Source of the DNA: Isoetes taiwanensis
Lineage: Eukaryota > Streptophyta > Lycopodiopsida > Isoetales > Isoetaceae
Direction: 5' to 3'
DNA length: 64,000 nucleotides
Assembly (NCBI GenBank): GCA_021234155.1
Contig: JAJEKV010000014.1
Location: 13,504,494-13,568,493, forward strand
The translations under genes were made by a program, and so were the position numbers. The notes below the pieces were generated by a model, which had not been told where the DNA came from, did not search any database, and saw only the letters and a program-made list of their open reading frames with translations. Each line of letters begins with the position of its first letter. The first letter of the stretch is position 1. Below, piece after piece: positions 22,973 through 34,523 of the stretch.

Positions 22973-24263
22973 ATCTTGAAGGATGGTTCATCACATATCT
23001 GCATAGACAAAGATCAGTACATCACATGGGGAATCCTACCCAAGGCTCAGACTCAAGGGGGTGACTGACGGCTTGGGTCTCCAGAGTTCATTGCAGATAG
23101 AATTCATGGCAATGGATTTGGCTGGCATGAGAACATGGCTTAGGGTAGTCCACTCCATCCGCCCCTCCTGTGCACACTTTGCAGAGTAGGTTGAAGAGTG
23201 TTGGGACCTGACTGTAGCCCGCCGGATGCATAGCCAGAGGAGCTATTCTTGGGTTACATCTCCCCAGTTCCGATGGGGCAGGTAGGGATCACTCCCTCCA
23301 GAGATCTACATGCTGACTCAAGGTGACTAGAGGGCCACCGCCCTTATTCGACTTAACCCACTGGAAAGTGAACCCCACTCCACGGGTGTCGAGTCCATGC
23401 CTTACCCACACTCAGTGGCAAGCCATTAGACCTAGTCTACATTGATCCCCGGTAGACTTTACACACCAGAGGGATCGGTCAAGAGTCAGAACACGAACCT
23501 CCTTCTGAGCCAGTCTGGCCCCTTCACCCACAACCAGGTGTGGTTCTTGTACACAGACCGAATACTAGTAATGCACTAAAGGGACTAGCTAGGAGCATCA
23601 ACTACTAGGCTGTAGGTCTCTACCCCCCTTCCCAATACAATGAGTCCACAGAGATCGTCCATACATCAGTATCATCACAGAACTAAAGAATAATATCTAA
23701 TCTATATCGTAGAAGTTACGTTCTTTAGTTAGGGCTCGCTATCTAGGGTTCTATATGGCTGCTATGGGCAATTCAATAGGCTAAACATGCTAACTCTATG
23801 CTCGGAAGGCGGATTAGGCTATTGAATTGACAAAATACCTGTTCCTCGGCTTGCTCCTCTTGATCCGAATGCGTCCATGTCACTGTCTTCCTTGAGGATG
23901 CGGTCGGAAAGGGAATCTGACGAGCTAGAGTGCTCAGGCAGATCTTGGGAGTCGGGATTGACTCTTTGGGCGCGTGAAACGGAGCTCGGAATGACTGTGG
24001 ACGAAAAAGGAAAAGTTAGGGTTTGGTTGCCTTACATAGGCTATCAGTTAAGGTTAGGGTTTCCATGACCCTTGGTATGCCCACTTAATGGTTAGAGGTC
24101 TAAAGTGCGCACATTGATAAATGTGTGCACACTTGCAAGTTGCCTCCTAGGGCGCTACTTGCTTGGCTATACGTCGGCGTACACGTCACTTGGAATGGCG
24201 TGTACGCGTGACGGTGCAGTACGGTATACGTCTTGAGACCGTATATCGTACTGGAATGTCACA
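22973..24263 (-). repeat. LTR1, high-coordinate part
   Basis: The continuation of LTR1, matching 5600-6763 of LTR2 closely until about 24138. Beyond that the U3-start portion is diverged (24139-24263 versus 6764-6863). On the minus strand the LTR begins TGTGACATTCC and pairs with the GACGTCACA end. The two parts total 1517 bp. The flank GAGTA from 24264 is the likely target sequence; its partner is not seen because the far side of the array is truncated. Confidence 0.75.
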
Positions 24264-24385
24264 GAGTACCTGCATGTCTCTTCGGATATGAGCATGTGCT
24301 ATATCATCCAAACTCGGCTGGATAGAAAAAGAGCGGTGAGCGGCAGCCATCGGACAAAAGCACCAAAAACATGACCGAGTTAAAC

Positions 24386-26975
24386 CTAGGTGTACTTACC
24401 AAGACTCCATCTTTCTGCGCACCGAGTCAGGATTGTGCCTCCAGCTGGCAAGGTCCCATCTGGAAAGCCTATGAGATGAGACACTAGCGTGTACATCCTT
24501 ATATTAACTTTGCACTGCAGGGTTTGGGTCTTCAAAACTTTCCAGTGCGATTCCACGTAGTTTGTCGTGTCGACGTCTGCATGGTTGAACATTCGTTTGT
24601 GTCTTTGCCATTTACCATCCCACGTTGCCCCATGGAGCCAGTTATGATTCAAGTACCTACATCGCATAACACATTATTTGTCCCAGATTCAGGATGTAAC
24701 AACTAATCGTCGTTGTGCACTCACCCTTGTATGATGTGGTTATGTCCGTAGTGAAGTTGAAATTGTGCCAACTGGAGATTGTACGCTTGGGCGTTCGGCT
24801 CGGTCATCAACTTTGACAGCCGCAGTGCCACGTCTCTCTTTAGCACCTCCCCGGCCAGGCGTGGCAGTAGATATCTTTGCCACGCACGCTTCGCATGGAA
24901 CCAACATGCAAGAACATTGTCTGCAACCTGCTTTCAAAAGCACGAGTGTCGTTTTCCATCTAGTGATACAATCAATGCACGAGTGTCGTTTTCCATCTAG
25001 TGATACAATCAATGCACGCTCATCATACCTGCTCATCGTCTTCCCAACAATGTCAGTCTTCTAGCACGACCTCGGTGATAACACGTCTCTCACACCCGTC
25101 CATGTCAATCGTGATTGACCTGGGCCTGATTGTGCCCATGCGTTCAAAGACAAGACGTAGTGCTATCTTCAGGGCATGACGTTGATGCCCCTCGTCGGCC
25201 TCCACACTGCAGAGCATGTAAAACACTGGGAACCCCACACCCCCGGCAATCGGTACAATCGCTCCGTACAACGGAAACTTCCACAGATTTGTGCAAAAGG
25301 TTGAATCCATAGCCCAACCGCCACCGCCGCTCCACCTTACAGCAGCCTCCAACATCTTGTCATCTTGGATGACTAAGATCCATGGCCGGACCAACGAGTC
25401 TGCAGCATTAGGATTTCAGGGCTGGTGGAAAATTATCTTCCCGAAGGCTTTCCAATCGTCTATGCCGTTCTCAAGGCTTTCCCAGTCCGTGCCCAGACTC
25501 TCGCCTACGAGGTGCAAGGTGGTGAAATTGAAAGATAAAATATTTTTCGTGAAAAGGTCATTGAAACAACAGTTGGGACTAAAGGGTAACCATATCGAAC
25601 CAAAAATAGAGTGAGAACTCAGAGTTAAATATTGTACCACTCACTAAGCATTATGAGGAGTCTACGACATCACTGCTCCATGAAAAAACAATTTTCAAGG
25701 GATCCTACCGAGAATTCTCTGCCGGTACGCCAGTTGCCACACATCCTCCTGCGCCATCGTGAAGTGGTATATGACTCGTTCAATTGGGCTTACTGTCATA
25801 CGTATTTGCGGTCCCCGTGCTCTCGGGAAGTCCCACGCAGCACGGGTCATCCCAATACTTCTAAGCTCCTGTGCGGCAGCCCCAAGCAGTTCAGGATGCA
25901 CGGGCATTGACCAGTCCTTCGCATTTGCGAAAGGGTCATGGCCAGCGTGTTCTGTGCTCACGTATATTCGTGCAACACTCGATGTAGCACCGTTTCCATC
26001 TACTTTCACTGTCCACAGACGAAACAAGCATCCTCTGCGGTGCGACCGTCTGATCTGCCTATCCCCCCGGGTCCCTCTCCTACGCAGTTGCCTCCATCGG
26101 TGGCAGGCGTAGTCATCCACAACCTCACCCGTTGCAGCCCGGACACATTGGTGCGAATGGACCAAACGGACACGATAAGTGGTTTGAAACTCAACCACCC
26201 TTTGCTCGAGGCGGTCCATGGTGGTCTCCTCAGAGTAATTGAAGTCGCTATCCTTCATGATGCGGCCACTTTTGCACGTGCACACTTCCATGCATGCCGT
26301 TATGTATTCCTGCGGGACGCCATGGCACTGTAGACCGACTTCTCATTCCTCTGAAATCTTTTGAGACGTGGCAGTGGGGGGCCGATGGATGCTTCCATTC
26401 AGGTGGGCCATGGCAACTAGCTAGCTCCAAAACTCCACGTAAGGGACTAACTTGTGAGGCCCGGTTACGCGCCTGTACAACCAACCGTTGGAGTCATCGT
26501 CAACTGCAAGCTCGTCATAATATGCAGCCCACCGGTGCATCAGGCGAACATGGTTCTCGACGGGTGCCCTCCCGCTTCTCTGCGGGATCGGGGGTAAGCG
26601 GGGTTCGGCAGCACTTACTTCCGACGGGTGGGGAACATAGTGTTGCTGTAGGCACAGCCTCATCAACCCATACACAGACTGGTTGAGTGCATAACCACCC
26701 TGAGGCGCAACGCGAAGCCATTGAACTGGGTCCGGGTAGAGACCGGCCAGTTCTTGTACAAGTTGTTGGGGATCTTGGGTGGGAGTAACGTGTGAAGTGG
26801 TATGGCCAGACGGGTTCCCCCCATCGCCCACATTTCCCCCGGTTTCCTCCTCCGACATTGTGTCGTCGTCGGTGTCATGAAGGTCGTACTCATTATCATT
26901 TTCATCTGAAATCTGACTGACTGAGTCGTCGGTGTCTACCTCTGCCATTGTTGTGCACTCTAATTTGGAAGACAA
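24386..26975 (-). pseudogene. MULE-type transposase gene, fragmented
   Basis: Minus-strand pieces line up in the order of a Mutator-like transposase. 26975-26421 gives an acidic N-terminal region (TDDD, EEE runs). About 26310-25695 gives a zinc-binding-like domain with GC...H-x3-H (GCLFRLWTVKV ... STEHAGHD). About 25400-25053 gives the transposase core with MDSTFCTNLWKFPLYG and SITIDMDG, the probable first two catalytic Asp residues. About 24927-24723 gives a helical block (LACWFHAKRAWQRYLLPRL). 24667-24386 gives NYVESHWKVLK, typical of the C-terminal part. Some breaks coincide with plausible GT/AG sites (CTCG|GTAGG near 25712; CTGCAG near 25402), so it may be an intron-containing domesticated gene, but other frames end in stops. 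No flanking inverted repeats were found. Confidence 0.55.
24941..25016. repeat. 37-bp tandem duplication within the MULE gene
   Basis: CACGAGTGTCGTTTTCCATC followed by TAGTGATACAATCAATG occurs at 24941 and again at 24978. The duplication falls between the core and helical blocks of the transposase, and a stop lies next to it in the reading frame. Confidence 0.8.
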
Positions 26976-27243
26976 ATATAAACTATTGCAACACGAACCT
27001 GGTACTCAAGCGATCGTTGCAGCACAAGTCTCTGGACAGTTGTCTGTTTCAATGAACCTGCAAGACAAAATGTGAATACATGCTCACTATTGACAAGCGT
27101 ATGGTCAATATTGAAAATGCAAAAGGAGATGAGAGAGAGAAAGAGTGCACCTGCTCTAGCACGACTTCTCACCGCAATGCGCCTTCCCGAAAGAAAAGTG
27201 AGGGTAGAAGGGCCATGCGCGCCCATAAATAACCCTTTGCCTC

Positions 27244-27822
27244 GTAGAAGGATTCGCCCAGGCGAATCCTTCTACAGGCCGGAGATGCTAGGCATGCCTG
27301 AGGTAATATGCCAGACGTGATGGGCTCGCCTGGCCACCAAATGCCTTCCTACCGGGTTCACCCAGTAGGCATGCCTGAGGTAATATGCCAGGCGTGCCGG
27401 GCTCGCCTGGCCACAAAATGCCAGATCCGCCGAGAATCTGCAACCGGATCCGCCGAGAATCCAGCGCCCTGCCAATGCCTGCCAATGGGTTCGCCTGGGT
27501 GAATCCGGCAGGAGGACAATAAATGCCTGCCTCCCATTCTGACCTGACGTGCGCACAGGGCACGCCCTCCCATTTTGACGTGATGTGCCAGTGGGTTCGC
27601 CTGGGCGAACCCGGTGAGAAGGCAATAAATGCCTTACACGCCCTGCCATTCTACAGGGGCCCGCCGTACTGACCGGGGTTAGGGGTTCGCCTGGGCGAAC
27701 CCGGTAGGAGGCACCACGCAGGCATGACGGCCCCCGCCCAGTCCGCCACGTCATTTTTTGTGTTCGCCTGGGCGAATGCATGGGGTTCGCCTGGGCGAAT
27801 TTCTGGAATTCGCTTGGGTGAA
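27244..27822. repeat. Cluster of TTCGCC palindromes and local tandem duplications
   Basis: GGGTTCGCCTGGGCGAACCC occurs at 27593-27612 and 27683-27702. The shorter core TTCGCCTGGGCGAA occurs at 27763-27776 and 27786-27799. Variants lie at 27490-27503 and 27809-27822. A perfect 32-bp palindrome lies at 27244-27275. A 77-bp tandem repeat starts at 27291 and 27368, and GATCCGCCGAGAATC is doubled near 27425-27460. Long minus frames here are generated by the repeats (recurrent RVRPGEP). The cluster lies about 270 bp beyond the 5' end of the MULE-type gene. Confidence 0.75.
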
Positions 27823-28869
27823 CCCGGTTGGCCTGACGAGTCAATTTCGGGAGCCAATAAAGTGGGCGCCAATCGTAGGGTCATAGGGCTTGTCAGAGAC
27901 TGGCACAGGTGCTCTAGTTAAGTTTTTTGATTTGGGGGTCTTCCTGGCCATGGTCTTGATCTTACGGGTTATGCCAAAGCAAAGATTTGAGAAGAAGGAC
28001 AAACCAAACCTGCTTCATATGGTATCCAAAGAGATTGCTTGCTTGGCTGGACGAAACTGGCAATAAGCTGACAATTTTCTAAAGAAAGCAATCCAGCGGG
28101 CTGGAAAGCAACCTGACAGATGCTAAGTCGGATGTTGGGTAAGGAAGCTGCAACAGAAAGGTGAGAAGGGCCTGGTAAAATTGGAGATGTAATGTGTTCA
28201 GGGCCAATTAGAGACAATTTTGTGGCTAAAGGTTTATGCGAGAGATAAGAAATGGGCCTGGAGTGCCCATCGAAGCTGAAATTGTGTCCTAATCTGAGAG
28301 GTTCGCCTGAAGGAAGTCGGCCTGAGGAATGGGCTGGGAAATCTGGCAAAGCCGAACCAAAGATATGGTAGCTTGCCTTGGGGTAATCAGGTAGGGTGTT
28401 ATGACATCTCGTCTTGGATCTGAACCTGTATCTGAGGCTGCTTTTGTATCCAAATCTGGTGCTTGATAAGTTGGTATGAGCGTTACGTCTGATGAAATTC
28501 TGATCTGAGCCGCTAAACTGAAGCTATGCGAGCTGTTCTACCATGGTGATATCAATCTGGCCTCCCTGCTATTCGATCATGCTTGGCATGCCTGTTCGTG
28601 GTGCTGGTGATGTTGCCTAGGGGTGGCGCAAGGTGGTGGCGTATGCCGTTATCATGCATTGTTGTACTTGTTTATTGTTTATAATGAATGAATATCATGT
28701 CTGTCTATTTGCCTAACCATGTTACAATCCTTGTTGATGGGTTACTAGACGTAGCTCTATGATCCATTAGGAATTCGACCTGATGTAACCCCACAGATGG
28801 GCCCACCACTAGTAACCGTAGGGGCGTGAAACACTCAGACTTGCAGGGTCTCGCGAATGGCAACTGAAC
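27823..28869. other. Unassigned DNA between palindrome cluster and LINE
   Basis: No recognisable gene. The stretch 28640-28690 (GTTGTACTTG...TGAATGAATATCA) resembles the AT-rich 3' end of plant LINEs but has no poly(A), so it is not called. Confidence 0.35.
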
Positions 28870-30600
28870 GGAATGCAGACAGAGCTGCTCAAGTGGGTAG
28901 GGACACAAATCATACCCCTCCTAACTGGGTTGTTCAGTATGGCACTTCAAGAAGGCTTTTCTCCACAATCAAGCACTAGCAGAGTAGTTCCCATTTATAA
29001 GGCATGAGATCCTCACTGCCTAGCCAACTATCGCACGATTATGGTCAACTCGATGTTCGCAAAACTGTTGGCTGGCATATTGGAGCAAGTATTAATGCCA
29101 TTGGCAGAGGAAACAAAGGTTCGAGACCTTACATAGGTTTAGGCCTCGACACTCCAATGTTGATCATATTTTCACCGTGTGGCGATAGAAGATAGCAGAA
29201 ATCACCGGCAGGACCTGCATTGTTGTTTCGTCGACTTTGCAAAAGCTTTTAACATGGTTCTTAGGGAGAAGCTATGGGAGAAATTGACTCAGTTAGAAGT
29301 CACTTCGGAGTTGTAGAATGCTATATACCGGCTGCAAGAAACATGCTCAGCCCAAATGCCATCGCCATGTCAACTTGTAAACAACAATGTTGGGGTCCGT
29401 CAAGGATGCCCACTCTCTCCAACATTGTTTGGCCTCTATATTGATCATCTAGAGGGCTGGTTTGCTCAGTAAGGGGGGTGGGGGGGCTTAGCTCCTGCAC
29501 CATATTGTCTAACAACTCATCTACACCGACGACGTAGACATATTAGCTTACACCCCCATCAACATGCAACAACATTTGGATGCCTTAGACACTTTCTGCC
29601 AGGCCACTGGGATGTGCGTGAATTTGGCTAGGCTTAAGGTGCCTCGCGTCTCGTCTTCACATCAGCCAAAGCTACCCTCCTTCACTTATCAAGGTCAGAA
29701 TGTGGAGGTTATGCCCGCCTACAAGTACCTGGGAGTAGATTATAATACTACCACATTTTGAGACACTTCTATCCGGCAACGAGTGATGGCAAGCTGAAAA
29801 GCTCTATATGCAATGCAGAACAATAGTTATAAAGCAGAGCTCTATGATTGAGCTCACCAATTGCACTAGTTCGGTCTTGATGGAGCATGTTCTTCTATAA
29901 GGGGTGGAGGTGTGTACCTGGAATGACTTGGAGTGGGTTCAAAACACTCTTCTGGCCCAGGCACTTGGAATCAAGTCCACGGTGCCATATTGGATACTTA
30001 TGCAGAGATCGATTTCTTGCCTTTATAGGGGACAACGCTAGATTGTCACCCCATATACCTTTAGAAGGTGGTTAGTATGGGTAATACTGGCCTCCCACAC
30101 CTCGGCTATACCATGGCAATGTGTCCATAGCGCCTCAAAGCTTGTTGGAAAGAGAAGCGAGCTAATTGGCTCTCGAGGTGGAATGTGCGGGAGCACATGT
30201 GCATACGGGTAAAAATCGAGGAGGATCACAATCACTTGAGGTAGTATTTTGATGCATGCTTCCTCAATAAGCTTTGGGATATTGGGGCTTTAGAACAGGT
30301 AAAAATTGCACACTCATTGCATCATTCACATAGCTGCTCATCGCCTCCGAGTTGAGACAGTTAGATGGATCCGAGATGCACGGGAGGATATGCTATGTCA
30401 GTATTGCTAGCCGAGAGTCATTGAAGATGAGTGCCACAATCTTCAGCACTGCCCAGCATTTGGACCTCTCAAAACATGCTATGTTGAGTTGATTTTGCTA
30501 ACCAACCGCTCCATGCGATGCTACACATAGCTTTAGTGGAGATTAGGATCATATCTCTAGGAGGTGATGGATATGCACACCCAGTTGTGTCTTGTAACAC
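28870..30600 (+). pseudogene. LINE (L1-type) reverse transcriptase, degenerate
   Basis: Read across frames, the plus strand gives the ordered blocks of a non-LTR reverse transcriptase. These are TSRVVPIYKA with ANYRTIMVNS near 28970-29060, CCFVDFAKAFNMV near 29222-29255, VRQGCPLSPTLFGLYIDHL near 29395-29455, the catalytic box YTDD (usual form YADD) at about 29525-29540, and then the 29564-29761 frame with KVPRVS and YKYLGVDY. A zinc-binding tail (CQYC...IEDECHNLQHCP) follows near 30395-30470. Several stops and frameshifts make it non-functional. The endonuclease and ORF1 portions are not seen. Confidence 0.75.
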
Positions 30601-31048
30601 TTCGTTGATATGTACTGTATCGAAAACCCTTTAGGGCTGGAGTTTTTTAATTCTGATTGTTTTGCAGGTTGTCAGATTACCTTGAATCCATTAAGATGAT
30701 CCCTTATATCTTTAGCCAAATCCTAAATCCATTCTGTTAATCCTAACCTCTGAATTTGTGCAGTTACTAGAACCGAGTCTCTAGTGGTTCCATTGAATTA
30801 CCCATTTTCCTAGCCATTCCTAGATATGGATGTTGCTAGAGTAGAATCTCTATTGTTTACATTGGATTTCCCTATTTCCTTTCTATCATACAAACTTCAG
30901 TCTTTCTTGAAGTTTCTCTTGCTCAGATAGTTGGATAGATGGTGAGCTTTGGCCTAAAGGGCTGGTTTCTTTCCTTTAAGTAATCTTTCTATTCAAGTGG
31001 TAGATTAAATTTGTTTCTCGTATCTCGCCTTGTCTAGTATGTATCATT

Positions 31049-31070
31049 TCATATCAGAGCATGGTTTCCA
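31049..31070 (+). promoter_or_regulatory. Possible decayed primer-binding site of an LTR element
   Basis: ATATCAGAGCATGGTTTCCA resembles TGGTATCAGAGCATGG, the Met-tRNA primer site and following bases common in plant Copia elements, with the first bases changed. No LTR pair or pol sequence was found nearby, so this may be chance. Confidence 0.25.
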
Positions 31071-32409
31071 GTAAGGAATAGAAACTTGACGGCTTGATTT
31101 CAAGTTATCTAAATCCAATATATACTTTTAAAATGTGGTACTGCGTGGTTGGAATTCAGCCCTAGTATAGGCTATAGATATTTTGAAGGAAAAAAAATCA
31201 AAATGCCCCTACATTTTGCAAAAATTACCAAAATGCCCTTAAAAAGAAGGTGTTTGGCTAGAAGAGCAATGATGCTTTTTGGGTTCCCAAAGGACAAACC
31301 CTAGGCGAGCTTGTGTTATTTTTGGAATATGCTTGGAATATCTTGAATGTAAGGCATAGATTTGTGCGGAAGATGGAATATGAAGTGAATATACCATTTG
31401 GAGGATTACAGATAATAGCAAAAAAAAAAATTGTTTTCGCATTTTGTTTTTAAGTCGGGCTCGTCTGAATATGTCGGGAACTACCAGAATGCAATGCACG
31501 CATTGATTGATTGAGCATGGAGAACTGGAGAATGGATTGAAGAACAAAAGAATGGATTGTTCGTTCTTCCTACTTTTGCCATTTCTTCATTTGGTTGCTT
31601 TCAGGCCCAAGCATCTGTTGTTAAATCTGGAGGGTGCAAAGCTGTAAGCCACAAAATCATTCGCAAAATCCTGCTGTTATTTCTTTCATCGTTCTACTTT
31701 GCGGAAGACAAAGTGAATCGTTACACTTCAATCAATATCTTCAGGTTATAGAGCAATCCATAACATTTCTCTTGCAAAATTTGAGCAAGCATTCAAAGTT
31801 TTTTGCAGTATGTTTGCCCGTCTTCTTCAGTTCTATCCAATCTACAGTGTTGATGTGCTAGCCTATCCCGACATCACTAGGTTGGAGTTCCCTGTAGTTA
31901 CCTCTGCAGCAACTCGCTTCTGTACAGCTTCAACTTGCCAGATTTTACTATAGCAGCCATCCTTTAATCTTGAAAAACCAATTGACACAGACGAATTCAC
32001 ACTCTCCAATCCAGCAATTCCAATATGGCTCCATAAATATGTCATAGTTCCAGTTTTATGAACCTAAAATCGAATGCTTCACGAATTCAGTTTTGCCTTG
32101 CCCGTTCTCTTTGAACGACTTTCTGTCTGCGAAGTAATACAATTTACACATATGGTAGAACATTCTCCAAATTTAGAGTCCAAGGGATTAAGACATTTTA
32201 GAGGGCAATTCTCTGTTGCATCAATAACTTGTTTTTATACTGATCAAATAAGGAAGTTCCAACTGGTCATTATCATGCACATACAATCCCACTTTGGCAT
32301 CAGGACCACAAGCTTATTTACTTGCTTCTTTGTCCAGGAAAAAGCATGTGGCTATTGCATCAATTCACATAGGGTTCCACGAGCTATGGATTGAGATAAA
32401 TAGATGAGA

Positions 32410-32560
32410 GCAGCCGCAATTGCGGCGAAATGCAAGATTATGTGCATGTTGCCAGTTATAGGTTATTGAAGATGAAAATCATACACTTTTGAAATGTCCT
32501 GATTTTGAGATGGTCAGGAATCGTTATTTGACATTAGCATTCCACTCCATGTTCCTACAA
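32410..32560 (+). pseudogene. LINE zinc-binding tail fragment
   Basis: The plus strand encodes LCACC...VIEDENHTLLKCPDF followed by EMVRNRYLTLAF. This is the same CxxC...IEDE-H-x4-C type of tail found near 30395-30470 and corresponds to the zinc-binding domain after a LINE reverse transcriptase. It contains a stop and has no RT core next to it. It is a remnant of another copy or a rearranged end. Confidence 0.5.
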
Positions 32561-33421
32561 CTTCTCAGAGCATCATCTATGAATTATATATACTGGAGCT
32601 CTAGATGCGCGTCTTCAATTGTTGTATCCTTAAAAGTCACCATGATCTACTTATTTATTCCTGATTGTCTACTTTTTACTATTACTGCCAAGGTTTTTTC
32701 CTCAAAACCTTTTGAGACAGGGAATTTTTAATCCTAGTACTAATGGTTGTACTAGCCCATTGTATGGGTCCCATGACCCTTTGGTCGTCGTGGACATTAA
32801 AATATCTATCATATTCTATTCTATTCCTCCAGGAAATTTGTAGACAGGGGGACACATTTTCAATAATAATAGAAACACATAAATCGGAGTTGTAATCTTC
32901 AAGTTATAATGTTTTAAAGTAAGTAGTCTAAAAAACAGCTCAAAAGAGCATAACTTATCAATTTTAACTTCCATTTAGATGAATTTTATTTGGGTTTATA
33001 ACTTTTCTCTCTCTCTCCCTTCCCTTTTTTTTTTAGCACCATCGTCTAAACTTATATCTTAGCGTATATGTTCGGGCTAAACTGATTTTGCAACACGCAT
33101 TCATACAACCATATTATGCCACGTGGATTGATTCACCACTCCTGGCCGAATCCTCAAATCCGCATGAAGGAAGGCGAGACATCCTCAAATTAACTGAAAT
33201 AATTGTATCTTTAGTGGTAGTTGTAGTTGCACATGGAAATCCTGCAGGATATCGATGCTCTGGAACCTAAAAATGCAACAAAAGCTAGAGGGAACATAGA
33301 TGAAAACAGAAAATGTAGTTGGAGGAATGCAAGAGGTGTTTCTTTGTCAAAAATGAGTTTAATTTCTATATAGTTTTTGCTCCATTTTCAATCGGGAGCT
33401 TAATTTTTGGTGATTTGCGGG

Positions 33422-33453
33422 TTTTTTTTTTTTTTTTTTTTTTTTGGGGGGGG
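33422..33453. repeat. T24/G8 homopolymer tract
   Basis: 24 T residues are followed by 8 G residues. It is a simple repeat, possibly the poly(A) end of a minus-strand retroposon, but no body is recognisable. Confidence 0.6.
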
Positions 33454-33970
33454 CTAGAGATGCTGACGCAACCATGATGCTCTTTTCATATTTGCTATTT
33501 TGGTGCTGAAAATCCAAGCCATGGTTTATGGTCTGTAGAATCCATTGACATCTAGAAGCAAATCGATTTCTTGAATTCAGAACTTTGGGTTGCTAAATCT
33601 GTAATGGCGAGCTCATTAAGTCCTTACTTTTCAAGCATTTGCTCTTCTATGCACAATTGTTGCCATATTCTACATTCTACAAATGGAGTAAATCGTCTAG
33701 CCACAAATGCAGATAGAATCAGGTGCTGGATTGTCTATTTTTTTTACTCAGGATCAGTAAGGCATTTGCAAGTACAGAGATAAATTCAAGGCTGCTACCT
33801 CAAATGGGTAGGGTAGGACATGATACGACGAGCCATTTACATTTCTTTAATTCTGGATTTGAATTCTTTTGAAATCAATCCCCATGATAAAGCATTCCAT
33901 GCTATAGCCAAGGCATTAATAAAGTTGTAGTTTCTTTGTTCTTGAATCAGAGATCTTTGGCATGGTGATG

Positions 33971-34523
33971 TGTTTGGGGTCTGGGTTCGGGAACTCCTGT
34001 AAGACAGCCCTCTGTGAGGACCCGATTTGCAAAAAGAACAGGAAAAAGAGAACAGAAAGCAAAAAGAGAACAATGAGATCGATAATGAGAACAACTTCCT
34101 TGATGTCAATGAAGATACATGAGCTCTTGTAATCGAGAGAAAACTGAAGTGAGACAAGACTCAAAACTCATCTAAAAACTCGTGTGCTAGCTCTACTCAT
34201 ATATATAGTACAATGGCCTTTGGCCCAATATAGACACTCTGACTGATTTCGGTGCCGACTCCTGGAAGGAGGCCTGATTTGCAGGAATGCTGGCGGTGCC
34301 TCTTGAAATACCTGAAATCACGCTGACGCTGACGCGGGCGGTGACGGGCCGTCACTTGTCTGAGTGCCTCCTCTTGACGGCAGGCGTGGCCTTTGACTGC
34401 GTGGTCTGCTTGGTCTTCTGCTGAGCCTTTGACGACTGACCTGTGCCTGGCTGTGGATCCTTGGCCTTGACTTGATCCATCGTATGCATGAATAGTCCTA
34501 TACAAGGGGGTACATGACTAACA
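33971..34523 (-). repeat. 3' LTR of element D
   Basis: 553 bp; the minus strand runs from TGTTAGTC to CCCCAAACA. It contains a TATATA tract at about 34200-34206 that reads as a TATA box on the minus strand. The end of the extra ORF block runs into it (to 34352). Relative to the 5' LTR it lacks about 35 bp near 34021. Confidence 0.9.

Larger units (their letters stand above)
2347..24263 (-). mobile_element. Tandem LTR-retrotransposon array (LTR1-internal-LTR2-truncated internal)
   Basis: Two near-identical blocks start at about 2347 and about 11761 and run in parallel through the leader, primer-binding site and LTR. On the minus strand the order is LTR1 (24263 to 14781, interrupted by a CACTA-like insert), internal region (14780 to 6864), LTR2 (6863 to 5377) and a second, truncated internal region (5376 to about 2347). 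LTR2 is preceded by a purine tract and followed by a Met-tRNA primer-binding site, so it serves as the 3' LTR of one unit and the 5' LTR of the next. This is the expected product of unequal recombination between related copies. No reverse transcriptase, integrase or protease motif was recognised, so the family looks non-autonomous. Confidence 0.7.
30601..33965. other. Unassigned AT-rich DNA
   Basis: No credible gene. Short frames at 31239-32394 and 33571-34157 have no recognised domain. The stretch contains a possible LTR-element primer-site remnant (31051), a LINE tail fragment (32410-32560) and a T/G homopolymer (33422-33453). Confidence 0.4.

Noticed and set aside
27272-27844. 190-codon minus frame with repeated RVRPGEP-like motifs
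   Set aside because: The frame is produced by the palindrome and tandem-repeat cluster; overlapping open frames exist on both strands.
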